Positions 22,901 through 36,845 are shown, counted from the first letter of the stretch. The stretch is DNA of 64,000 nt from Cladobotryum mycophilum (GCA_036429605.1 JAVFKD010000016.1:1674001-1738000); one strand, 5' to 3'. Made by a program: numbers and translations. The notes: generated by a model not told the origin, from the letters alone.

Positions 22901-25900
22901 GGAGGCGTCTAACTAGTGCGAGCAACACCAAGTGCAGCCTGCGCCTTGCGGCGGCTCTTTTCGTCGATCAAATGAAGGGCTGAGATGGAAGGCATCCAAA
23001 ATAGATGACTTATCTATATTGGAGCCTATATTTCTGCGCCGACGACTTCATGATGGATTCAGGGCGTGGTACGGGAAGCAATCTCTTCAGGACCATTGCA
23101 TGTGCGGCGCAGTGGAGGAATGTTGATGATGCTGGGTTGACAAAGCAAAGTACTCGAGGAACCCTGGACGGCGGAACTGTCAAAGTGACCCGTCTTGTCC
23201 GTGCATTGCTCTTGCCGATGCGAGCTGGAAACAGGGAATTGCTCCTGCTCCTGCTGCTCCTGTCGAACGTGGCTGATGGTGGCTTTGTTGAGCCCTAACC
23301 AGCCACACCTTATCAATGAAGACACCATCTCCAGATGCACCTTGGCCCCATCACATATTGACTTCCCCCAACGGCGCGCCTCTGCCAAAGATAGGAAAAA
23401 TGGCTGACACTGTCTTCACTCATGCCCTCGCCCGTCTCTTACGCACCCTCATTGTCAATCTAATTTACCTGAGAGCCACTGATGATGACTGCACATTGTA
23501 GTTGCGGCATTCGATCTGACACTATTCTATTCGGTATTGCCAAAACAGTTCTCCCTTCTCAGCCACCACCATTTTCATCCCATCGCACATCAATCATCAG
23601 TCAACACAGTGCGATCTCCGCTTTATCCAATCCTGGTGATCCCATCATCCCACTCAGCACTCTCCCCCTTGCCCCCTTGTCCTTGCTCTCCCCCTCCTCT
23701 TCACCCTCCCTGACTCTCAGCTGAAGCATGCGTTGTCAATGCATGCCATTTACTCACGCGAAAGAATATGGGGTAGTTTTCCATGGATCTGCAATTTTTC
23801 TCTCTATGTAGAGAGTAGTGCTACTTCCACCACCATCATGATTTGCTTCTATTCCAAGGAACAGGATGTACCACACGTGGTTGGATTACGCCAAGTGACG
23901 CATTCTTGCGCTGAAGATCATGCCAGAATCGGAGGTCATGATAACCTCTTTGCAGAAAACCTTGTCCACTTTCCCTTGTGCGGGACCCATCCCAATGCTA
24001 CAGCTTGCAGGGCTCATGTTTTGCCCCTCGTATTATCGAATCACTGTCCATTTTATTGACAAATCAATGAAATACACTGGTCTCTATACAAAACTTCGGT
24101 TCTTATCGGCCACACAATCCTTTGTACAATTGCCCTCTGCACGCCGATCACGAATTCTCGTATGAATGCATCGTCATCCAAGGTCATGAAACATGGTGGA
24201 AGTGGATAACCAGCCCATATCCGAACCAGCCGAATGTCATCAACCGCGCCAAAGGCAGCGCGGCAGAGAAAGGTCCGCCTACCGCGTCTTGTTGGTAGCA
24301 CAATCCCGCCGATCTCAGAATGTCTTGCCGTCAAGCTGTCGTGGTTACTGCAGCGGATATGGTCCATCCCGGAGGAAGATGGGCAGCAGCCGGTCAGAGC
24401 CCTTCTCTCCATTACTCGTCACTCAATCTCGGGCCCGAACTTGTCCCGCAGAAAAGAATCATAGGACCTTTGGTGTTCTCATTACGCCTGATTTAGAATG
24501 TTAGGATCGGGAGGTTTCATCGGCGCATGAGCATGTGCGGCCCAGCAAGGCGGCATGCTTGACGCTGCACCCGAATCATGTTAGACATGAGAGGGTAGCA
24601 TTTTGTGCGGGTGTTTTGTCTTGGAGCCAGATCCTTCAGTTGGTCCCTGTTTCTTTTGCTCGGGGGGACTTTGCTATTCAATCCCAACGATCTGGCTGCC
24701 CTATAGGAAATTTTATCGAGCACTTATACGTTCAACCAACAGCCACAGACTTACTGCAGACTACATATTTACGCCCGTATTCTGCGTATAACATACAAGA
24801 CGATATCTCTCACTTCCGACGTCAGTAAGCCTTTCAAGCCATCGCCGACTCTCTGGCCGACGTCTTACCTTATGGGATTGGGCTTGCAGCACATAATACT
24901 CAGCGTTGCAGAGCCAAGGCCAGCCAACTCGATCCTCTACCTTGATTAGGCATCGGGGACTGGGCTCCCCTTGCTTGTCCAAGATGTGGTCAATGCTTTT
25001 TTTTACTACGGAGACATCCTCAACCCTCTTGGATGACGCCGTTTAGGCTGGGGGTCGGCACGATCTGCCGTGAAGAGGCGAGAGAGCAAAAGCCACACCC
25101 CCATGGCATGTAGTCTATGTAAATAAAAAGTCTGCTGTTATTCTTGGACTTGACGGCGTCGTTGTAGCGACAAATTTTCAATCCCCGCAACAGCGTCATG
25201 CATCAAAAGTTGCAATGATAAGGTAATTGATTATTCTACCAAGACAAACAAGGTGGCATTCTGCAAGGGTTCCGGGCTTGTTTACGATGCCATGCCAGTT
25301 TCAAGGTTCTGAAGACACCCACTACCCCGCGTGTCTGCATGGATTGATCCAATGCTACAATAACCACACCAAATGGCCCTGGAACTCAGCAGGAATATGG
25401 GCCAATTCATCTACATCAGAACTGTAAATTCCGGTGTGTGCGTGTCGGAATGTCCAAGGCGACAAATGATAAGCAGCCTCGCCTGTTTCATGTGCGTGCC
25501 TGGCCTGAAACTACCGCAGGCTGTATGGTGATGGAGGTTGGGAGGAATGAGAGGGTCTCCAAACATGGAAAACAACAACAAATTTTTTCGGCCTCTTCGG
25601 CGTCACCACACGGAGGGGGCAAGCAAATCCAGAATCTGCCGGGCTAACAGTTGCTTGGAGTTTCGTCCACCAAGGCATTTTCGCGAATTTTATTAACTTG
25701 CTACCAGCATTCATCAGATTGTGTCTTTTTAGCTTTCTCTGCCTAGACACTACTAGGTAGGTAATTACTACTCAACTTCCCACGTGCACAGCGTTGCAAG
25801 CAAACTACTTATGTGTGCATCGGTGAATCTAGATGCAACCCAAAAAAAGCCCCTGTCATGCTCACCCAAACATCGGATCCTCCCAAGAGATCCCTCACAG

Positions 25901-28435
25901 AGACAGAGAGAGAGACACGGAGAGACAAGGTACGTACCCGACCCAAAACCACGAAGGGAAAGTTGTCTCAGACCATCCCGCTTGGGAGGGGGACAACCTC
26001 CAACGTCCAACCAACAACTCTCACTCACTAAATGTGCCGGCCTTCTACCTATCTTTTGTGCCGATTTCCCTTGCTTCCGCCGGGTCGTTCCTAGCTAGCT
26101 GACTTATTGGGGCCCTTCAAGTCGGTACTTGTAAGGATAATTATATCAAATCACAGAGCAGACTTGGCGGGCTTGGTGTGTGTTCTTTGTGAGGGGGAGG
26201 GGGCAGCCTCGAACCAGGTCTTTTGACGACGCCACGGCCAGGTTCATATGGCTTGGCTTCTCCAACGGCGCCGCACTTGATTGTGGAAGAACGGTAAAGA
26301 CAGGCAGCACAGACTTAGGTCATGGAGCAAAGTGTCGCCGTGTTTACCTTTGAAGCCACAGCAGTGTTTATTTTTAAAATAGAAGCAAGAAAAATCACTC
26401 ACTCTCACATCAACGACCGGGCTGCCTTTCCTCCCTCGCTTCAGAGCGTTGAAGGGGAGACAAAAGTATGCCTTGCCTGGATGAACGATGTGCAGCAAGC
26501 TTTGAGCCGGTTCTTTGGTAATTCATATGCTTGTGATTTCGTATCGTACAGGTCGTTTTTCTCTTTAGTGAGGAGCGGCAGATTGTCCTACGTAATGTAA
26601 AGGTGTTTTTTTCTTGATTTGGTGGCATTGAAATGAAAAAGGGCTCTCTTTTTCTTTCGGAATACCCAAGATAGATCTTCTTTTTAAGGCTCCCCGCATA
26701 TGAAGCTTCCTTCGCCTCTGCGCTAATCTCTGCAAGCCCCCTCCCCTCCCTCCCCCAATTCTTTCAACCCAGAACAAGTCATCATCATCGCGACGACTAA
26801 CTCACTGTGGAAGCGCTGCTGCTGTTACCAGGATACCTACTTGGAGATGACACACACAGAGACATCCATGGGTTTAATTTTATCATAGGCTATGTAATAA
26901 CCAAATCGCTAACTCAGCTTGTTGAAAAGCATGTTATGAGTGTACAAGGTAATAATTATAGTAGGCTTGGCAAACATGGGCAAAGAATAGAAACATCCAT
27001 TGCATGGTTCTCCCCTCTCTCATCCATCCCCTCATCTATCACCCATTAGCATCGCCATCCACTAAATGAAATGGTTAATTGATCAACCACACAGGGTACC
27101 TATACAGGGTAATTTACCTGTTCTTTATATGGAACCAGCTTCAGATGTAGGTGAACCCCCATCCTCCATCCCTGATTCCTTGAATGATCCATCCATCCAT
27201 GTCTTCAAAGGGGGGCCCTCGATATGGCACCACCCACCCACTCAACTGTAGAGTTGAATGAATCCAATCAGAATGGAATAAACCCTGCCTTGCATGTTCT
27301 AGCCTTCAATGTTCACATTTGGGGATGAGATTTTCATTTCACAAGAATTGGTAGTGATTTATAAGTAATAATTCAATGTTTTTTTTGTATTGATGAACAT
27401 TTCCTCATTTTCCCATTCATTGATTCAAGTAGTGTCTTTCTAACATACAAGGCAGAAAATGTCCCTTTCTCAAAATACACAGGCCGTAGTAGTAGCTATT
27501 TCCCGCCCTTTGGAAAATATGCAAAGAAATGATAAAGAAATCTATGCCAGCGATGGAAAGAAAATAGGAAAATAGGAAAGAAAAGGAAAAATACCGCTCA
27601 TAAAAAAAACAATAACAATAGATTCTTGCTCTTTTCGCAAGGAGCTTCAAAATAAAGGCGGATTCTTGAAAGGATCCGGGGGGGGGATGAAAAGGCCTTG
27701 CGGGAAAGGTGGAAGAGAGGAGGAGGAGGAATCAGTAGCGCCACTCTCGCACCGTGTACCTCTCTCCCTCTCATCATAAATGATGTCCATTTTTATCTTC
27801 AATCGACAGATGTATCTGCACTCTAATAAAAGAAAGAGAAAAAAAGAGGAAAAGAAAAAAGAAAAAGAAAAAATGCCATTGGGTGCCAAAAGTTCCCCTC
27901 CACCCAAATTTGGACTCCAAAAACGCCCAGAAACAGTAAATAAATTCTCGTGGGGAAAAGAAAATATAACCCAGTTAAAAAGAGAATAGAATAACAATAA
28001 ACAAAAGCGTCATGAAAGGGGAAAGAAAGTACCCGACGCCAATAGGGGTGGTGATGGTGGTGGTGATTATTTTTGGTATCGCAGTGATACATGCCAACAA
28101 GGTTGGGGTTTTTTTGCTACTACTGCAATGTAACCGTGACGACTGAGGCTGGTTGGAGTGCCAAGCCGTGGACAGTGTGTGCTGTGCCTCTATTCGCAAC
28201 TTACATGGTCGATCCCAATGGGAATACGACCCAGTGCGACACCAAGCACATGCAAGCCCTGTAAAATGTAGATGCCTTCTAAACAGGCTCCAAGGCAGGC
28301 ATCTTCTCTCAAAGTGCAAGGTGGGGGCGCATTTTTTCGTTCAAGGTTGAAAACAAAAATTGCAAGGCTGAACTTGGCTTGCCCCCTTTGCCCTTTTGCC
28401 CTGTTGTGTGTTCAAGCTCAGGCTCGAGCTCGAGC
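19926..28435. other. 8.5-kb stretch without a recognisable gene
   Basis: Lies upstream of the PKS-NRPS start and downstream of the second regulator. Open frames are all under about 120 codons, overlap on both strands and show no domain, signal peptide or convincing intron pattern. The part next to the PKS-NRPS (19926-20300) is pyrimidine-rich on the - strand, as in a fungal core promoter and 5' leader. The part near 27000-28400 is A/T-rich with G8 (about 27679) and T8 runs and is probably the 3' region of the regulator gene. No tRNA, rRNA or transposase was found by eye. Confidence 0.5.
20271..20280 (-). promoter_or_regulatory. Possible TATA element of the PKS-NRPS promoter
   Basis: Read on the - strand this is CTTTATACAA, about 350 bases before the PKS-NRPS start codon. 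It is followed by a CT-rich leader (about 20150-20220 read on -). The position is plausible but the element is weak and unconfirmed. Confidence 0.25.
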
Positions 28436-31065
28436 TCACGCTCTCTTGTTATTGTGGTGGTGACCAGTCTCAAAGTAATACAGGACAGAATCCATGTCGG
28501 ACACACCCGCCGTTGCTGCTGCTGCAGCCGCCGCCGCCGTCGGGTCCGCACCCATGTCAGGCCACTCCCACTGCACATCCGTCATGGGTCCCGTAATGTC
28601 AAATTCCATGGCGTTGGGCAGATGCGGGAACCAGGCGTTCTGCATGTCGACCAGTTCGGAGACGCTGAGGTGATCCCCCGTGGGGCCACCGAGCACAGAA
28701 GGGTCGAGCACGCCAAACATGTCGTCTGCGTTCCATTCAGGCTTCTGCAGGTCGTCGGGAGGGCTGAACGGATGTGTTCCTGATGAGGAAGCTGTGTCCG
28801 ATGAGGCCATCCTTGACGGCAGTGATGATGGCAATGTTGTGGTGTCCATTGGTGACACAAACGATCCTGTAGACTCGGCGACGGCTGTCGTGGCCTGTGA
28901 TAGGTGGTCCGAATCTGCAGAGGAAATGATTGGAGAGGAGTGAGGCAGGGACATGCCGCCACGCATGTAGTCGGGCGATGAGGCTGCTGACGAGTTGGTC
29001 CCTGACCGATTGCCGAAGGCCCGCAGGCAAGCCTTGATGTGCTTCCTGATTACGCGCAGGGATTTCCCCTGGGTGAGGAAGTCGTGCTGGGTCATTTCGT
29101 AGAGCTTGCTGGAGAGCACCTCCAGTCTACCCTCGTAGGCGTGAATCATGGGCATGTCCATCAACAGGGCGCCCATCCTTCTCTTGGTGTGGATGAGGCT
29201 CAGGGCGCGGGCACATGTGTCGAGCGCTAGGCAGAAGACATCGGGGAAGGACGACCGCAGGGATGGTGTAAGGCTGTACAGGTCCTGTGGCTGGTCCGAA
29301 ATGGAAGCAAAAATGTGCAGGATTTCTTGTGTGGACGAGCAGAATCGCTCAATGGTCTCGGCGGCGAGGCCCTCGTCGGGCTGGCCCTGGGGAATGACCG
29401 GGAAGAGGAAGTGGATAGCCATAGTGTGGTACACGGCCAGAACCAAGTTCCTTGATGAGACCTCTGTGACCTGTCTGTTAAGGATGTGGATGCTCTCCAT
29501 GAGAACCCTGTTGATCTCGCGACAGACAGCTGGGATGTCCTGTGTTGGCTTTCCCTGCTGCAGTCTTTGCAAGGCTAGGAGCGGCGCTTCCTGCCAATAG
29601 TTGGTGGAGGGCGATTCCATGGAGTCGCCGTCTGACGGATAAAGTGCGTAGATGTAAGCGATGACGCTGGAAATATGTGCCAATGGCCACATCTCTCGGA
29701 TGACAGACTTTTGCTTCTGGAGTGTGCTGATGTTTTCGGATACGAGATCCAGCTGAATGATGACGGACGAGGCATCGGTGACGGGGAGGAATATGGAAGT
29801 CAGTGAGGTAGGTAGAAGCGCGGAAAAGTGGCCATTGCCCATTTGGATAAAGGCCCAAAGGCTTAGAGAGTAAGTAGTCCAGTAGAGGTAGGCGACGATT
29901 TCCTTTTCCACGTCAAAGACATCAATGCCATTGATGCGACTGGAAGTCATGGGAGCGGCAGTGCTAGAGATTTGTTCCTTAATTTCGGTCGCTATTCTTC
30001 CCGAAAGGCCAATGTAGCAGGTAGCCCGGCGAATTTGGAACGAGCAAAGTGCGTTCCAGGCAAGGAGCATGAGAGCCTGGGCAGTAGAGATGCCACTGAA
30101 GATCCTGGTTGAGATCCCGCTGCACATTCTGGCTGATGCGTCTGCGGAGCCGCCGTTTTGGGAGTGAGGGTTGGGTCGGAGAGCTCGTGTCCGGAGCTGA
30201 GCTGTCGCCCAGCGGAGCAGGACGTGGCCTCGGGCGACGGCTACTTCATCGCCAATGCTAAAGTTTGCATCGGCAAGCATGGTGGCCAGGAGGATCTCGT
30301 CATGGGTTGCATCACGGATCTCTCGCAGAAGCAAAGTCTTGGAGACAAGGAACGAGAGTGGGTGCACCGAGAACCACACATCAATTAGCTGTGTCTGCTG
30401 TCTCTGGTTGTACTCGGAGAGAGGGTTGCCGCTGGGGGAGCGTTGTCGAACATGGTCTGCGTCTCATCGTTCACCAAGCCGGAGAGGAAGAAGCGAGCGC
30501 CGCCATCCTCGACATGATGGCAACCCAAGGAGCCGAATTGGTCGGTGACCAGGCCAACGAGGTCATGTGTAAGGAGGGACAGGATGCCTGTGTACTTGAC
30601 GTTCTTGGGGGCAAACTTGGCAGCCATGCCCTCGGAGCGCTCTCGGACAGAGTTTTGTACGGATCGGTTGTAGGAGGAGATGCGTTCCTGCCATGGGCTA
30701 GATCGCGGGCCGGAGTCTGTAGAGAAGTTTTCATAGAACTTTTGCTCGAGGGCTCGGGCAACGTTCTCGCCCTCCTCAATGGGCATTGGGTCTTCGGGGA
30801 TGGTGCCTACGGGGCTGCCGTTGGGTGAGCCGGCAGTGGACGATCGCTGTCTGGATCCGGGGTTGTACTCCCCGCGTAGGGCGGCAGCATCGGGCCTGGA
30901 GCTGTCCTGGCTGATGGACCGGGCCTTGGGTCGGGGAGGTTCAAAGTCGTAGATGCAGTCGGCTCCCTGTCTTCGGCAGGCCTCGCAGATGGTCTCGTTG
31001 GAGCACTTGATTTTCCTGGCCCGGCAAAAGGCACAAGAGCGTCTCAATGGATGCTTGGACGCCAT
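28436..31065 (-). CDS. Zn2Cys6 transcription factor with C-terminal poly-Ala tract (frame broken at a C run)
   Basis: Regulator of about 876 residues, in one exon. The start at 31065 is followed at residues about 11-37 by a Zn2Cys6 finger (CAFCRARKIKC, CEACRRQGADC; spacing 2-6-5-2-6). A fungal-type middle homology region follows (about 200-600). Near the C-terminus are a run of eight Ala encoded by GCN repeats and the end HHHNNKRA. The frame breaks near residue 213. At 30434-30438 there are five G on + (C on -). One more base joins 'FDNAPP' to 'SGNPLSEYNQRQQTQ' and gives exactly one continuous 877-codon frame over the span. No GT-AG intron repairs it, so a homopolymer error is the best explanation. 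It is the regulator nearest the tailoring genes and the better candidate for cluster control. Confidence 0.85.
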
Positions 31066-33442
31066 TTTTGTTGTGTGTTTGTGTGTATGTAAGTATGTAA
31101 TTAGGTTGTGTGTATGTATGAGTAGCTGTATATGAGTGACAGCTGTGCTGGAGAAGAAGAGGCTTGACCAGGGGGAGGCTTTTCTGCCTTACACCGACAG
31201 GTCCCTCATGTAAAATGGGAAATGGGTATGAGTAATAAGAAGTAGAGAAGAAGAATGAAGAAAAACAAGAGTGAACCCGGATCCCCAAATGCAAAGTATA
31301 TGTATGTATGTATGTATGCAAAGGAAAATAAAATAAAATAAAAAAGAACCCTGGGAGTTTGGCCTTGTTATTTAAAAATAAGCTCTTATGCTTTTGTCTT
31401 GCTCGATGGCCTTAATGCACCCATTGGATTTGTTTCTTCTTCTCATGATGGGGGCGCACCGTGGAATTGAAGTAGTCCTCGAGCCCAGTGAGCGTCGCAC
31501 TGTCTGACGGCACAAGCCCTTTGGGGGACTCATGATGGGAGGAATGCCCCGGCATGGCCACGAGGCAGGACTACCCTTGCCTTGGACTGTGACCCCGTAC
31601 CGCAACCCACCCTCTTCGATGTCGACAGTGGACACACCCTCAAGCCTGAGCCCACGATGCACGTCTAGGCACGCCTCCGAAAATGTCGAGTTGTTTTGAT
31701 TAGCGCATCCCATGGGCAGGGCGAGCCAGGGTCCGATAGAAGCCATGGAAAGGCTAAAGGAGAGGTACTTCCGTCGAAACATGGGGAAAGTACCCGGAGA
31801 GTCTTTTGTCTTCTCCCTGGAATCCTTCTCGGAGGTGAAGATGGCGAGCCTTTGGTAGAGATTATGATTGTGAAGGTGGGTGAATGGGTGGGTGTGTGCC
31901 CCCCTGGTTTGTTGGAGAATGTCTCACACACCCCGCCCCCCAATTCGATGTCGATATCATCTACACACCCTCACTAGGGGTGGTTCTTTGGTACAGCCAC
32001 CCTCTTGCATCTGCCGTGAGTCGAAGGGCACTTGAGGCACTGTCATTGATATGCATTTGTGTGTGTGTGTGTGTGTGTGTGTGTGGTGAGGGTAATGAGG
32101 GTAATGAGGGCAACTCGTGTGGTAATACGGCAACCTTGGCGGATCTCGATCTTTTGTTGGATGCACACTCACTCGAAACACTTGGTCGAGAGGATTGTTG
32201 GTTTGGTTTGATGGACACGACACAGCCCTTTTTTCTCTGGCTCCCTTGTACCAATTCTACGTACAAATACATTGCATTGCCAAATGCCGCGCATCCTTTA
32301 GCACGCAACGCAGCAAAGGTCTGTTTCAAAATCTGTAGGGCAATTATTTACGCATGTTCTTCGTCTTATTATCATTAATAATATCTCCGGCAAGAAAATG
32401 CGCGTTTCAATTAAATACCAAGAATAAATAAATACACGAATTGTAGACATGCAAAAACGTGTTCATCGGTATCACAACGAGAATGGAGTTTGCCGTATGT
32501 TTCAACCCTTACCTACATACCCACCCAACAATGAAGGGGCACTACATACAAATCGGAAAAGGCTATCGGAGGTTTAAGTTCGAATGGCTTACTGTATTTG
32601 TTAAAAAGGGGCATAAAAAAAGAAAAGAAGAAAAGAAGCTTAGAGAAAATCCTCAAGTCATCGAACAAAAGACTTGTAGTAAAACAACAGCGCTGACGGC
32701 GGGATGCGGTGCGGAGAAAGACAAAGACCAGACGTCAGAAACATGCCCAGATACGTCAAAGACGGAACCCCAAGGAGCGATATGTTGATAAGCGGACGTA
32801 TCAGATAAGCGAGCCACGTGTGATGGAGGCGGATTGATTTGCACTGAATAGAGTCAAATTCTGCAAAGGTGCTGGATGCTTACTTACGTCCCCCGTCCAG
32901 GTCCTTTGGTTCTATAACCGATCACTGACGGAATGCTACAGTGGGTAGCCTCAGAAGCTAAGGTACCTATACTACAGGGAGGTACCTACCTAGTAGTTAA
33001 GTACTAGGTAGGTAGGTACTAAGGTATGTATGCAGCTAGAGGGCATAAAGGTGTTGCAGAAAATAGAGAAGGCTAGGTTGTCAATTCAGCTCCAACTAGC
33101 GTAAACAGTCTAAAAACGGAAGGCCTTGAGAAGAAAAAGAAAACGCTGTAGAAGAAAAGAAAAACAAAGATCGACGTGTGGCACTGAGACACCCACATAC
33201 CAACTACCGTCATCGCCACGACCCTCCACCTCCACCACTACCCACGAGGAGAGAAGAGGCACCACCCAGACAAGCATCCGCTAGCTTACACTCTCAGACT
33301 CCCCCTCCCCCCCCGCCGCCGCCGCCAGAATGCGTCTTAGCTTATCCCCAATGTCACCCCACCAGATGCCATCTTACTTGATAGCTTCTACCTATGTACT
33401 CTCTTCTATTCTGTTCTTTTTGTTCCAAAATAAACTCCTGTT
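31066..33442. other. Upstream region of the regulator, with simple repeats
   Basis: About 2.4 kb upstream of the regulator and downstream of the FAD monooxygenase. It contains TATG-type repeats (about 31078-31125 and 31299-31318), a (GT)n microsatellite at about 32059-32083, a GGTAG-rich stretch (about 32975-33020) and a C-rich stretch at 33300-33330. No gene was recognised. Confidence 0.5.
32059..32083. repeat. (GT)n microsatellite
   Basis: About twelve GT units in a row, followed by a short imperfect GGTAAT/GAGGGTAATGAG repeat to about 32112. Intergenic. Confidence 0.85.
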
Positions 33443-35142
33443 TCAGCCCTGTTGTCCGTGGCCAGACGGTACACCAAGAGCCGTCACTGTAGGCTGGTAT
33501 TGGTAGAGCCATCCAAGCCAGTTGACCCAGACCCAACCTGGCACTAGACCGTACAGCAGTCTGCGCACGATTGGTCCCATGCCATATGGCAACCTAGCAG
33601 TGTGCAGCGAGGCGAAATTGTCACTGAACTTGGAGAGGTCCTTGACACGACCTTCGCGAGTCTTGGCGTACATGGACAAGAGCTCATGAGGCTTGTCAAG
33701 AGACGCTCGGTTCTCAGCAATCAGGTTGCCCAGCACTGCGGCGTCCTCAATTGCCTGGCATCCGCCTCTGTAATTCACACTCCGTTAGCAAATCCCGGGG
33801 TCAATCGGAGGGAGGGGGAATCAACTCACTGTCCAAAGAAGCTGGTCATGCTGTGAGCAGCTGTAGAAATGCGGGTTAGCGCTTTTGTTCCCGCAGAAAA
33901 AAGGGGTCTATGCCACGAGGCTCGCGACAGGGGTTAACCTTACCATCACCAAGAAGTGCGACTCTGCCCTGGAACATGGAGGGGAAGTCGGTCTCTTGGA
34001 AAACGTTGCTTGCAATGACTCTCTCCGATTTGTCAATGACTAGGGTCCTTGACGTTAGTTTCAGATTCTTAACAGAGAGAGGAAGAGGGGGATCTGCGAA
34101 AATCACAGATCTTGGGAAAGCTTACTGCTTCCGAATTGGCCGTCCTCCGCGAACGGATGGAAGCCTTTGCCGTAGACTGCCTTGATGTCTTCGGGAGTGA
34201 TGGATGCCCACACAGATCGGTTCTTGTCTACCTCACCGTCCGCTTTCTGAAACGTTCATGTCAGCAATCCTGTTCCCCTCTCCGAACTTCTAGAAGCTGC
34301 GCGGAAAGGTGAAGTGGTAATGGGATTGGAGGCTGAAAATGGAGGCTCTGCTGTGTGCTTCTTCCCCTGCTCCGGGCGGAAAGCAACAGCGCCAAAGGGA
34401 TCATGGGAATTCTAGATATGCATTGACTTAGACTTACCTTAACGCCAATGTACCACTGTCTGTTATCCTTGCAAGACCACGTGGTAAGGATAGTGTTGTC
34501 GTACAGGACCCAGTTGCCCACTCCGAGCTCGTCTTTGCCGCAGTTCGGCAGAGGAGCCGTCATGCCGGAGAAGTGCACACGGCCAGTGAACTGGATGGTG
34601 TTCATCTCATCCAGGCCGATCTCGCGAGCCAAGGCGCGGCGGATAGCAGATCTGATGCCATCAGCGCCGACGACGAGGTTGCCGCGGTACTCCTTTCCGC
34701 CCTCCAGAACAACACGGATGGGCTCGCCAGGCTTGTCGACGACATCGACTACCTTAGAGTTCATGACAACGTGCTCATCACCGCCGGCAGCGTCATACAG
34801 GATCCTGTGGAAGTTGTGGCGCTCGGCTGACAGAACGGGATAGCCGTAAACAGACTTTACGCTGCTCACGTCGAGGCTGTTCCACTGTGTATCATTTCGC
34901 CAAATGTTGATGGCGCGCATCTCCTGTGAAGTAGCGAGAACCTTTTCGTACACGCCAATCTGATCCAGGAGGGCCAGAGCATTGGGGGCTAGAGAGATGC
35001 CAGCGCCAACGGGCTGTAGGACCTCGGTTCTCTCGAGGACTTTGTACGAGATACCAAGGCGTCTTAGGATGGCTGCGAGGGTAAGTCCGCCAATGCCAGC
35101 ACCGGCGATGATGACTTCTGCGTCGATGGTAGGGATAGCCAT
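33443..35142 (-). CDS. FAD-dependent monooxygenase (aromatic hydroxylase-like)
   Basis: Soluble class A flavoprotein monooxygenase of about 425 residues that would hydroxylate or epoxidise the metabolite with NAD(P)H and O2. Five exons keep the frame: 35142-34438, 34246-34126, 34039-33944, 33860-33830 and 33767-33443, with donors GTAAGT, GTAAGC, GTAAGG and GTGAGT. The FAD dinucleotide fold is at residues about 10-40 (AGAGIGGLTLAAILRRLG). The second FAD/NADPH motif is GADGIRSAIRR near 190. The third, RVALLGDAAHSM, is assembled across the third intron near residue 300, which supports that splice. The C-terminal region has a Trp-rich helix (GWVWVNWLGW). The first intron is long (191 bases). The gene lies in the tailoring group; in pyranonigrin-type clusters such an enzyme oxidises the tetramate precursor, a role inferred here by analogy. 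Confidence 0.9.
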
Positions 35143-36845
35143 GTTTATTGTTGCTATGTGATTATATGAGGTTGATTTGAAGGATAATAGGATTAGTTGG
35201 GATGAGTAAAAAAAGAAAAAGGTGATGGATGTTGTTCTTGTTGTGTAGCTGAATGTTCTGATCCAACAAGATGAGTCCAGACACGTCTTAAATACCGTCT
35301 TTCTTTCTATGTGACGCATCCCATCGATTCGCGTTCCCCAGTCCAAGACATGATCGGGCCCGAGGATCTGCGGAGATCAGAGGGCATGCATCTGACGACC
35401 CACCGGAGCCTGGAGCGGAGGACGGAAGTGAGGTGCGGTTTCGGCGGAGTGTATATGGCTAACGGAAACGAAAGCCATAGGGCCATGCTACGTGCGCATC
35501 TCCCCATTTTTACATTCCTTAAAATTTAGAATGAGGCCATCATGGATTGCTTACTTTTGTAGTGATCTGATGTTGTGGTCCGATGATGGCACGGAGGATT
35601 ATACGTGGTTGCTCAGAGATCTCATCTCACCACGGCAGCATCGTACGAGTGATTTATCTTTAATTTAATATCATCGCACCAAGATCAAACCATGTGAATT
35701 ATTGATCAATTGGATAGAAAAGTACTGGGCGATGATCGAAAATAGCTACCGGCGAGCCCGGCGGCCCTGCTTCGGTCATCCGGCAGTGCAGTGCAAGGTT
35801 ACACGGAAGATGGGCATCGTCCCCCCGTTGGCGTCCGGAGAACGAGCTGAAGTAGCCTGAAATGTCTGAGTATAAGCATAATAAATAGGTGGATCGCCGG
35901 TAGTGTTGAACTTTTCGATTACTCTGATCTTTGCTAGATAGACATTCTCCCAAGTTGAATCCTCAACTTGCTCATGGGTAACAATGAGCAGCTTAGTGAT
36001 AGTTGACTCAAGCTATGGATTTCCCATTGTCAAAAAGACTAAACATTTAACACGATAAATCTCACCAAGGTAAATAAAGACTTTAATGATTCGTATAATA
36101 ATAAATTAACTCAACTTACAAAGAATAATATGGAGATGTTTAAACGATGATTTTCATGTGAAAAGTTTAAGAGCAACACACTACGGATTGATGTGTAGGG
36201 TAACCTTTAGGCTTAACTGACTCGCTTGATGATGGCATCATTTACACCACAAAGCTGGCAAATATCTCTATGCTTTGGCTCTCATTAAACGAGAGTCTCT
36301 TCGCAGTCTGAATGGCTTTATGGAGCTGGAACTAGCAACGATTTTCTTCGAGATAAAGTATCCATACAATAGTCAAGCTGGTATCATCTCATGGGACTAT
36401 CTGCTTCTTTCTCCTCATTGTCCATCAGATATTACCTACATATCCATAACAAACCATCAAGATTTCCATCTTTCTACTTGTACTAAAAATGAATATTGCA
36501 GTCATCTCCTTCACAGCCCATTCGCCAATTATGTTAGCGACCGCGCATCCAACACAGGATCCATACTATGCCATCGAGGGGGCTGAGTCAGCTGGACACT
36601 GCCCTCCACTGGCTATTCTTGGTCTTGCTGCTAACATCTTCCACATCTGCCAATCTTCCCTCCAACATCATCCTTGGAATTCCCTGCAGCTACAACTAGC
36701 CGGACACGTCAGAGATCAGCATTCTATAAAAAATGCTCATTTATTTTAAGTCATTGAAGAAGAAGAGTCTATCTACTGATATGATGAATTCCACGCCATT
36801 AAAAAAACACACACATGCATCTCTTACGCATTGCTGCATTATTCC
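35143..36845. other. Intergenic, AT-rich, no gene seen
   Basis: Upstream of the FAD monooxygenase and downstream of the protease-like gene. The stretch at about 35640-36200 is strongly AT-rich. Open frames are short and show no similarity I recognise. Confidence 0.5.
35287..35294 (-). promoter_or_regulatory. Possible TATA element of the FAD monooxygenase gene
   Basis: Reads TATTTAAG on the - strand, about 145 bases upstream of the start codon at 35142. Only the position and the sequence support it. Confidence 0.35.

Noticed and set aside
30380..30500. A GT-AG intron that might explain the regulator frame break
   Set aside because: The candidate (GTGAAC to CCCCCAG, 43 bases) gives the wrong phase and is too short.
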